Shown piece after piece: positions 57,732-64,000 of a stretch of DNA of 64,000 nt (position 1 is the stretch's first letter; each line of letters begins with the position of its first letter). This DNA is from an uncultured Bartonella sp. (GTDB taxonomy: Bacteria > Pseudomonadota > Alphaproteobacteria > Rhizobiales > Rhizobiaceae), in NCBI RefSeq assembly GCF_946479275.1, contig NZ_CAMLFE010000004.1, forward strand, positions 248,001-312,000. The letters are read 5' to 3'. A program made the translations under genes and the position numbers. The notes beneath the pieces were generated by a model. That model saw nothing but the letters and a program-made list of their open reading frames with translations, ran no database searches and was not told the origin of the DNA.

Positions 57732-58934
57732 TCAAGCTTTTTGCCAATCGTTTCCGGTGATATTGGCGTTTATAAGATTTGCAGGCTCGGCTATGACAGG
57801 GGCTTTCACGCCAGCAGGAGTGGAAGAAACGACTTCGAGCTTCTTTGTCGTAAATTTTATCCATTCGAAATAATAGGCAACTGCGAACTGGATAACGATG
57901 CCGGTGGTCAACAACAGTGTGTCATAGTAAAGCCCGCCGGGATTGACGACCTTCAAAACCTGACCGGCCATTGCAAGAACTGTACCGGTTACAAAAACCG
58001 CAAGGCTATGTTTACCGAGTATGGCAAGCGGATGGTTGGCATCCACTTTTGCTATCCGGTTCAACGGATGAATGGCGACAATAAGATAGGCGAGAGCCAA
58101 AATATGGAACAGCCGTGGCAGAGAAAGAAAAGTTTTATTGAAACCGGCGAGCGTCGCGGGAAGTCCCATTGTCGGATTAATCCACCACCAGCCAAGGCGT
58201 ACCCATAGACATGAAATGACAAGATAACCGGCTGCAATGAACAAAAACAAAGGGTGACGGGGCAAATGTCCGCCCCTTTTGACATAAAGCGTCAACGAAA
58301 AGCCGATGACAAATAATAATTGCCATGAAAGCGGGTTCAAAAACCATACACCCTTTGTCGGATAATTATGTGGTGCAATGCCGTAAAACCCTGCAATGAT
58401 ATAGATTGCAATAGACAAAACTATCAATAATTTGAGTGATTTGTTGGCAAGATAGAGCATGAAAGGTGTCGCGAGAATTAAAACCAGATAGAGCGACAGA
58501 ATGTTGTTATAACCGAGTTGGTGACCAAGTGTTACGAGCCCCAGCAATGACTGTGCAGGATCTTTCAACAAAGACGGTATATTGTTGACATTCAAAAATT
58601 CCGGCCGGTGAAAGAATGTAGCCGCACTGACGAAAATGGACAAACTTACCAAAGTCGTCAGAATATGGGCAGAATAAAGGGTTGCCGAACGGCGCAAGAG
58701 TTTCAACGAAATAAGAAGGCGATTTTGGCCAAAAAATTTGCTGCCATAAGCGAGAGCAACCGAAATTCCCGAAATCAGGACAAAGGCTTCAGCAGAATCG
58801 GAAAAGCCGAAATGTTTATGGGTGAGCCATTCATAGATCGTACCAGGCACATGATTTATAAAAATCGTTAACAACGCTAATGCGCGAAACACATCAATAC
58901 GGGTGTCCCTTTTAGACGTTGTCATTTGCGCCAT
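57732..58934 (-). CDS. opgC: OpgC-family membrane protein (glucan acyltransferase)
   Basis: OpgC proteins add succinyl groups to periplasmic glucans. The 400-residue protein has about ten hydrophobic helices. Its N-terminus carries the family's conserved stretch DTRIDVFRALALLTIFINHVPGTIYEWLTHKHFGFSDSAEAFVLISG, with the probable catalytic His in INHVPG. A Trp/Pro-rich core follows (WFLNPLSWQLLFVIGFSL, LGWWWINPTMG). Rhizobiales make cyclic beta-1,2-glucans that are modified in this way. No glucan synthase is in the window. Confidence 0.92.
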   Translation of the reverse strand: MAQMTTSKRDTRIDVFRALALLTIFINHVPGTIYEWLTHKHFGFSDSAEAFVLISGISVALAYGSKFFGQNRLLISLKLLRRSATLYSAHILTTLVSLSIFVSAATFFHRPEFLNVNNIPSLLKDPAQSLLGLVTLGHQLGYNNILSLYLVLILATPFMLYLANKSLKLLIVLSIAIYIIAGFYGIAPHNYPTKGVWFLNPLSWQLLFVIGFSLTLYVKRGGHLPRHPLFLFIAAGYLVISCLWVRLGWWWINPTMGLPATLAGFNKTFLSLPRLFHILALAYLIVAIHPLNRIAKVDANHPLAILGKHSLAVFVTGTVLAMAGQVLKVVNPGGLYYDTLLLTTGIVIQFAVAYYFEWIKFTTKKLEVVSSTPAGVKAPVIAEPANLINANITGNDWQKA

Positions 58935-59137
58935 GGAATTGAAATCCCTGCTTACTACGATTAATCAGATAAAAAACGTTTTTGCGTCATTATCTGATTT
59001 GTAGCCAAATTGGAGTCGAAATTGAGGACAGCACAATCACATTTCTTTCCAGAGTGAAATCATTGTAAGAAATGGTTAGGGGGAAAATGTTACAATCGCC
59101 CTAATTCGTCCTTTTTATAGACCTAAACGATATTGCC

Positions 59138-59797
59138 ATGAGTAAAGATACAAATCGCCTATTTCCAAGACTTGTGATGACGCTTGATCTGCGCCGCAAT
59201 ATAACAGCGGATTTTCTCATGGATGTTCTGGATAATGGCGATTTTGCCAGTCTCATTGTTTATGATTCGCAAAATGACCCTACATTTTTGCAGCAACAGG
59301 CAGAATTGATTGTTGATAGAATTGAAGCAAAATCCGTTGCTTTTCTTGTCGCAAATGACAGCCGGATTGCCGGACGTATTCATGCTGATGGCGTCCATCT
59401 TGAGGGCAAGGTTGAAGAGCTCCGCTCCCTCCTTGATCGTCGGCACAATTCGATGATTGTCGGCTTTGGCAATTTGCGCGACAAGCACATGGCAATGACA
59501 AGCGGTGAGTGCGAGCCTGATTATCTGATGTTCGGCAAACTCGGTGCTGATAAAAAACCGGCGCCCCATCCGCGCAATATCACACTTTCATCCTGGTGGG
59601 CGGAAGTTATGGAAATTCCGGCTATTGTCCAGGCCGGTTCCGACATTGCCACTTTCCCTGAAGTTCTTGCAACGAAAGCAGAATTTATTGCGGTGGAAGA
59701 GATGATTTTCGGCCATGACAATCCACAACATATCCTACGCGAGATTACCCGCCTGATTGAAGAAAGTGGTGGCTTCGACGGGGAGCCAGTTGAATGA
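59138..59797 (+). CDS. Thiamine-phosphate synthase-like protein (ThiE family)
   Basis: True ThiE joins the pyrimidine and thiazole halves of thiamine. The 219-residue product is a TIM barrel with the family-like GRIHADGVHLEG, PDYLMFGKLGADKKPAPHPR and IPAIVQAGSDIATFPEV. The Gly-rich phosphate loops are degenerate compared with ThiE, and no other thi gene adjoins it. The second 'thiE2' type of Rhizobiales has this form, and its activity is doubtful. It overlaps the Sel1 gene by 4 bp, so the two are co-expressed. Confidence 0.75.
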   Translation: MSKDTNRLFPRLVMTLDLRRNITADFLMDVLDNGDFASLIVYDSQNDPTFLQQQAELIVDRIEAKSVAFLVANDSRIAGRIHADGVHLEGKVEELRSLLDRRHNSMIVGFGNLRDKHMAMTSGECEPDYLMFGKLGADKKPAPHPRNITLSSWWAEVMEIPAIVQAGSDIATFPEVLATKAEFIAVEEMIFGHDNPQHILREITRLIEESGGFDGEPVE

Positions 59798-60777
59798 AGT
59801 TATTCGCAAGCAAACTCCTCGGGCTTGTTTTATTGGCGTCTTTGGCCGGTTTCCAATTGGCGGAAGCTCAGGAAGCACGTTCCGATAAGGGGGCAAAACC
59901 CGTTTCACCCAAACAGACGGGCGAGGATTATCTTAAAGCCGGCCAGTATGACAGTGCTTATGATAATTATATGGCGGGTAATTATAAAACAGCATTTCTG
60001 GAAGCCTTGAAAAGGGGTGAAGAAGGCGACGCTACCGCTCAAACACTTCTGGGGCGGATGTATATGGAAGGTTATGCCGTTGCAATTGACGGGGCACGGG
60101 CGGCATTATGGTTTGGAAGAGCTGCCAAACAAGGCGACCCGCAGGCAGAATTGCGTTACGGGCTTTTGCTTTTTAACGGAACTTATGTTCCGAAAGACCC
60201 GTCGACAGGCGAAGAATATATCAAACGCGCGGTTGATGCCGGTGTACCGGAATCCTATTTTTATTACGGCCAATTATTGTTGAACAAATCCCAAGACGAT
60301 GATGCTCTGGAAACGAGCCTCGGTTATTTCCTGAAAGGGGCTTCGCGCGGTGATCCGGATTCGGCTTTCGCAGCAAGCCAGATTCTCGCACGGGGTACAC
60401 CAAAACGCCCACGTGATGATAATAGTGCGCGCAAATTGCTGGAAGCAGCTTCGGCAAAAGATCATGTTCCGGCACAAATAACATTGGCCAAATGGATGGT
60501 TGAAGGACGCGGTGGTCCGCAAGATTATGAAGGTGCATTCAACCTGTTGCTGATGGATGCAAGCAGGATGATTGCACCGGCCCAGATCAATCTTGCAAGG
60601 CTCTATCGCGACGGGATCGGAACCGAAGGGGATATTGTAAAAGCCGCAGCTTGGTATATGGTAGCCAAACAGGCTAAAATGGAAGCCCCCGATCTCGAAA
60701 CTATGTTGGAAGGCATGTCAGATGAGCAATTGGCAACAGCCCGCCAAAAAGCTGAACAGCTTATGCCGACACTTTAA
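59794..60777 (+). CDS. Exported Sel1-repeat protein
   Basis: The 327-residue protein has a signal peptide (KLLGLVLLASLAGFQLAEA) and at least five Sel1/TPR-like repeats, for example AQTLLGRMYMEGYAVAIDGARAALWFGRAAKQGD, AELRYGLLLFNGTYV and AQINLARLYRDGIGTEGDIVKAAAWYMVAK. Sel1 repeats form a superhelix that binds other proteins; ExoR-like Sel1 proteins control exopolysaccharide in rhizobia, but I see no specific match. It is translationally coupled to the thiE-like gene, which is an odd pairing of cytoplasmic and periplasmic products. Confidence 0.88.
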   Translation: MKLFASKLLGLVLLASLAGFQLAEAQEARSDKGAKPVSPKQTGEDYLKAGQYDSAYDNYMAGNYKTAFLEALKRGEEGDATAQTLLGRMYMEGYAVAIDGARAALWFGRAAKQGDPQAELRYGLLLFNGTYVPKDPSTGEEYIKRAVDAGVPESYFYYGQLLLNKSQDDDALETSLGYFLKGASRGDPDSAFAASQILARGTPKRPRDDNSARKLLEAASAKDHVPAQITLAKWMVEGRGGPQDYEGAFNLLLMDASRMIAPAQINLARLYRDGIGTEGDIVKAAAWYMVAKQAKMEAPDLETMLEGMSDEQLATARQKAEQLMPTL

Positions 60778-60905
60778 ATTTCAGGCATGTCCTTAAATTT
60801 GAAGCCGCCCCTTGCTTAAAGCCTTTTTTTATGGTCTTGAACACGTTAATTGAGGGCATTTTCAAATGTCCTTATTCCACAATAATCTAATGTCGGATGA
60901 AAAAT

Positions 60906-61469
60906 ATGAAGATTAATGGCAATGAAATTCGCCCGGGCAATGTGATTGAACATAATGGCAGCCTCTGGGTTGCAGTCAAATGCAATGCAGTCAAACCGGG
61001 AAAAGGTGGTGCATTCAATCAGGTCGAATTGAAGAATCTGCTTGATGGAACAAAATTGAATGAACGTTTCCGCGCGGCTGAAACTGTTGAAAAAGTGAGA
61101 CTTGAACAGAAGGACTATACTTTCCTTTACGAGCAGGGTGACGCACTTGTTTTCATGGATTCAGAAACTTTCGAGCAACTTGAATTGCAGAAAGATTTTG
61201 TTGGCGAGCGTGCAGCGTTCCTTCAGGATGGCATGAAGGTCACGGTTGAACTTTATGAAGAAAAGCCGATCGGTATCGATTTGCCCGATCAGGTTACATT
61301 GACAATTACCGATGCCGATCCGGTTGTGAAAGGCCAGACGGCTGCTTCTTCCTATAAACCGGCTGTTCTGGAAAATGGCATCCGCATTCTTGTTCCGCCG
61401 TTTATTTCAGCAGGCGAGAAGGTTGTTGTCGATACAAACGAGCTTAGTTATCTGCGTCGTGCAGATTAA
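60906..61469 (+). CDS. efp: Elongation factor P
   Basis: EF-P rescues ribosomes stalled at polyproline. The 187-residue protein has three OB-like domains. The loop PGKGGAF carries the modifiable lysine (about residue 33), so a beta-lysylation type system would be expected. The track ORF begins nine bases early; ATG 60906 ([18 protein letters not shown]) is the normal start. The 11-bp gap to suhB suggests one transcript. Confidence 0.97.
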   Translation: MKINGNEIRPGNVIEHNGSLWVAVKCNAVKPGKGGAFNQVELKNLLDGTKLNERFRAAETVEKVRLEQKDYTFLYEQGDALVFMDSETFEQLELQKDFVGERAAFLQDGMKVTVELYEEKPIGIDLPDQVTLTITDADPVVKGQTAASSYKPAVLENGIRILVPPFISAGEKVVVDTNELSYLRRAD

Positions 61470-61480
61470 GGATTGGTCTG

Positions 61481-62272
61481 ATGGCGCGTTCAGCGATAAT
61501 GAATGTCATGGTACAAGCGGCAATGAAAGCGGGGCGGTCGCTTGCCCGTGACTATGGTGAGGTACAAAATCTTCAGGTGTCTTTGAAAGGCCCGGCCGAT
61601 TATGTGAGTCAGGCTGATCGGCGCGCCGAAGATATTGTCAGGACAGAGCTTTTGAAAGCACGTCCGGATTATTGCTTTCTCATGGAAGAATCGGGCGAGA
61701 TCAACGGTAGCGACACCCAACATCGTTTTATTGTCGACCCGCTTGATGGAACAACCAATTTCCTTCATGGCATTCCGTTCTTCGGCGTGTCGATTGCATT
61801 GGAACGTCAGGGGCAGATTGTTGCCGGTGTGATTTATAATCCGGCATTGGATGAGCTCTTTACCGCCGAACGCGGTGGTGGCGTGTTTTTAAATGACAGA
61901 CGCATGCGGGTTGCCAATCGTCGCAAGCTTGAAGATTGCGTTATCGGCACAGGTATTCCTCATCTTGGCCGTGGCCGTCACGGTGAATATCTTGTCGAAT
62001 TACGCAATGTGATGGCCGAAGTGGCCGGTATCCGGCGCATGGGGGCGGCGGCAGTTGATCTTGCTTATGTTGCAGCCGGTCGGCTCGACGGTTTCTGGGA
62101 AGATAATCTACAGCCATGGGATATGGCGGCCGGCCTTTTGATGGTTCGGGAAGCCGGTGGCTTTGTCAGTGACAAGGATGGTGGGCAGAATATCTTCGGG
62201 AAAAAGAATATTGTTGCCGGAAACGAGCTTATTCATAAAGCACTGATGAAGACGATCAAAAAACCGATCTGA
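61481..62272 (+). CDS. suhB: Inositol monophosphatase family protein SuhB
   Basis: This Mg-dependent, Li-sensitive phosphatase acts on inositol-1-phosphate; SuhB also modulates rRNA transcription in E. coli. The 263-residue product has FLMEESGEI (metal Glu), VDPLDGTTNFLHGIPFFGVSIAL (the IMPase signature) and the second metal motif PWDMAAGLLMVREAGG. It lies 11 bp downstream of efp and is followed by an 11-bp-stem terminator. Confidence 0.95.
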   Translation: MARSAIMNVMVQAAMKAGRSLARDYGEVQNLQVSLKGPADYVSQADRRAEDIVRTELLKARPDYCFLMEESGEINGSDTQHRFIVDPLDGTTNFLHGIPFFGVSIALERQGQIVAGVIYNPALDELFTAERGGGVFLNDRRMRVANRRKLEDCVIGTGIPHLGRGRHGEYLVELRNVMAEVAGIRRMGAAAVDLAYVAAGRLDGFWEDNLQPWDMAAGLLMVREAGGFVSDKDGGQNIFGKKNIVAGNELIHKALMKTIKKPI

Positions 62273-62308
62273 CGGACAAGCTTTGTTCAGAAATTTTTAT
62301 CAAATTCC

Positions 62309-62340
62309 ATTCCCGCTTTTTTGAAAGCGGGAATTTTTTT
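62309..62340 (+). terminator. Rho-independent terminator after suhB
   Basis: ATTCCCGCTTT/AAAGCGGGAAT (11 bp) followed by TTTTTT, 36 bp past the suhB stop. Confidence 0.92.
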
Positions 62341-62387
62341 GGGCGAAATCTTGCACATACTTGCTTCGCTTGAGATATTCGCTCACC

Positions 62388-63710
62388 TCATAAATCGTCG
62401 CCAGCCGCGGCTTGCTCTTTTTTCAAACGGTAGCGGGCAACAAGCGAGCGTATTGGATCGGGAACAATAAAGCTTGGATGGCTGTTCTCACGAATGAAGC
62501 GGATTTCTTCATTATTATCACCAGAAATGAAATCGGCCGCATAAAATCCGAGATATGTACCTTTTGCTACGCCAACGCCGTTACAGCCATTCAAAACCAT
62601 GATGTTTTCGGCAGGTTTATGGAAAACATAATTCTGGTTGAGAGTAACGGCAATCATTCCGCCCCATGTGAATTCGAACGGAATATGGGAAAGCATAGGA
62701 AAACGGTTCTCGAACGAACGCCTGTGGTGGGTCAAGGCGGAGTCGAGATCATCTTTTGAAGTTGTCAATGTTGGTGCAAAACGCAATATATTACGAATAA
62801 AGATGCGGTGGTCGGGTGTATAGCGCACTGTTGTGCCTGCCGGATGAGCCGAGGTAATGCCCCAAGGTTTTACATTGGAAAAATACTTTTCGACATCACT
62901 AGCCTCAAGCGGTTTTGTCAGGCTGGCATAAGTGTAAACGGGCGCAAGACGGTGCTTTTCATAGCCGAATTCACTGTTGAAAATATTGCCCGCCTCGAAG
63001 ATAAATTTTGCCGTAATACGCCCGCGGGCAGTTCTAATCACATGGTTGGAACCATAAGTGATTTCTGTAACGGGTGTTTGTTCAAAAAGGCTGACAGAAG
63101 GTGGCAAAGCTTTAGCGATACCACGGATAAGTGCGGCAGGGTTAACAAGAACATTGCCCTTTGTATAAATTGCCCGTTGATAATAGGTAGTTCCCAATCG
63201 TTTTGCTAAATCGTCTCCGGCAATATCCTGATAATCAAACCCGTCATTTTTGAGTTGTTTGGCAAAATGATCAAGATTGCCGAGGTTATTTGTTTCGCGG
63301 GCGGCCATATATTTACCGCTTTCCTGCCAATCACAGGAAATAGCATGATGGTCTTTGAAATCACGCAGACGCTTTATGGCAAATTTATTCAATGCATAAA
63401 GCCGCTGGTCATGATCGGGGGTTGTTTTGCCACCATCCACATTGTGCGGTACATCAATGATAAAACCGGCATTCCGCCCCGAAGTCCCTTCGCCAACTTT
63501 GAGTGCATCAATGACGGCAATCTTTGCATCCGGTTGCCGTTCGGCCAGCCGATGAGCTAAAGAAAGGCCAATAAAGCCCGCTCCGATAATCACAAAATCA
63601 AAGTCTTTATCGTCTTCAAAGCTTATGCCAATCGTCTGGTCGTGATCGGGTGATGTGGCAAACCAACCTGAAATGCCGTCGATTTTCGGCTCCACGCGAA
63701 TCTGAACCAT
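62388..63710 (-). CDS. FAD-dependent oxidoreductase (DAO family)
   Basis: This is a 440-residue amine or amino-acid oxidase-like flavoprotein. The N-terminal region has the dinucleotide fold FDFVIIGAGFIGLSLAHRLAERQPDAKIAVIDA. The DAO-type GTSGRNAGFIIDVPHNV follows, with a second FAD contact near the C-terminus (LNGCNGVGVAKGTYLGFYAADF). About 35 residues precede the Rossmann fold. Substrate unknown: sarcosine, glycine and D-amino acids are typical for relatives. It lies 50 bp upstream of, and on the same strand as, the ABC exporter gene end, so it may be in that operon. Confidence 0.86.
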   Translation of the reverse strand: MVQIRVEPKIDGISGWFATSPDHDQTIGISFEDDKDFDFVIIGAGFIGLSLAHRLAERQPDAKIAVIDALKVGEGTSGRNAGFIIDVPHNVDGGKTTPDHDQRLYALNKFAIKRLRDFKDHHAISCDWQESGKYMAARETNNLGNLDHFAKQLKNDGFDYQDIAGDDLAKRLGTTYYQRAIYTKGNVLVNPAALIRGIAKALPPSVSLFEQTPVTEITYGSNHVIRTARGRITAKFIFEAGNIFNSEFGYEKHRLAPVYTYASLTKPLEASDVEKYFSNVKPWGITSAHPAGTTVRYTPDHRIFIRNILRFAPTLTTSKDDLDSALTHHRRSFENRFPMLSHIPFEFTWGGMIAVTLNQNYVFHKPAENIMVLNGCNGVGVAKGTYLGFYAADFISGDNNEEIRFIRENSHPSFIVPDPIRSLVARYRLKKEQAAAGDDL

Positions 63711-63759
63711 AGTCTGGCCTGTTTTTTAATTCCTGTATTTTCTTTTCCCGGAATTGTTG

Positions 63760-64000
63760 TCAATGCGAGAATTGGAGTTTTGCCAAGCGCGCATAAAGGC
63801 CGTTTTGAGCAACCAGTTCGTCATGCGTGCCTTCTTCGACAATAGCACCTTTATCGAGAACAACAATTCTGTCGGCTTTCAAAACTGTTGCCAAACGGTG
63901 GGCAATAACCAGTGTTGTGCGATTTTTCATTAAGCCTTCAAGTGCTCTTTGTACAAGCATCTCGTTTTCCGCATCAAGTGCGGATGTTGCTTCATCGAGA
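63760..64000 (-). CDS. ABC exporter, C-terminal end of the nucleotide-binding domain (truncated by window edge)
   Basis: The minus-strand frame continues beyond the track ORF to the window end, reading [20 protein letters not shown]. This is the end of Walker B plus the D-loop. The switch His in [35 protein letters not shown] follows. This is the pattern of ABCB/MsbA-type half-exporters (membrane and ATPase domains in one chain). The membrane domain and the rest lie outside the window, so the substrate cannot be named. Confidence 0.93.
   Translation of the reverse strand, partial: LDEATSALDAENEMLVQRALEGLMKNRTTLVIAHRLATVLKADRIVVLDKGAIVEEGTHDELVAQNGLYARLAKLQFSH

Overview
The window is a gene-dense stretch of an alphaproteobacterial chromosome. 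By eye the coding DNA is in the mid-40s % GC. Several arrangements point to Rhizobiales (Hyphomicrobiales), close to Bartonellaceae/Brucellaceae: an F1-only ATP synthase operon (atpHAGDC) with an Ala/Lys-rich extension on the beta subunit, a DUF6867 gene inside a livHMGF-livK cluster, GapR/DUF2312, RcdA/DUF1465, CarD, DUF1036 coupled to pyk, an OpgC acyltransferase and an Omp2-type porin. A bee- or ant-gut Bartonella relative would fit the GC and gene set, but the species is inference.

Layout. 1-6.3 kb: 3' end of leuS, lptE, a transaldolase (minus), priA and two small envelope genes. 6.5-11.7 kb: atpHAGDC, with a strong hairpin before atpC. 11.7-12.8 kb: a gene-poor stretch with what looks like decayed coding DNA. 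12.8-16 kb: a MarR regulator, a DHA2-type MFS pump and an HlyD adaptor. 16.1-21.9 kb: a branched-chain amino-acid ABC transporter. 22-28 kb: DUF883, ispG, a YigZ/IMPACT protein, a polyprenyl synthase, mtgA and rpmF. 28.7-34.7 kb: a Suv3-like helicase, an S4 protein, ferredoxin, carD and rpoH. 34.7-42 kb: a CDF exporter, an M48 lipoprotein protease, thiamine pyrophosphokinase, a glycine-zipper lipoprotein, a Uup-type ABC-F protein, gapR and N-formylglutamate amidohydrolase. 42-51 kb: carbon metabolism (DUF1036-pyk, tkt, gap, pgk, class I aldolase) with zapA and DUF4164 between. 51-54 kb: a porin, a long AT-rich gap and an orphan solute-binding protein. 54-64 kb: ruvCAB-ybgC, rcdA with a CtrA-type box, opgC, a thiE-like/Sel1 pair, efp-suhB, an FAD oxidoreductase and the 3' end of an ABC exporter.

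How the genes work together. Most of the window is housekeeping: translation (leuS, rpmF, efp), ATP synthesis, glycolysis and the pentose phosphate route, isoprenoids (ispG, ispA), replication and repair (priA, ruvABC), cell cycle and division (gapR, zapA, rcdA), global transcription (rpoH, carD), and envelope building (lptE, mtgA, opgC, porin). The accessory-looking parts are the MarR/MFS/HlyD efflux operon, the orphan binding protein and the FAD oxidoreductase.

I found no mobile element, CRISPR array, prophage, tRNA or rRNA, and no clearly new multi-gene system. The best leads are non-coding: intercistronic hairpins in the atp and gap-pgk transcripts, palindromes upstream of atpH and the porin gene, inverted repeats between ispG and yigZ, the CtrA-like site before rcdA, and the decayed region at 11.9-12.4 kb. 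All coordinates and motifs were read by eye; no search was run.
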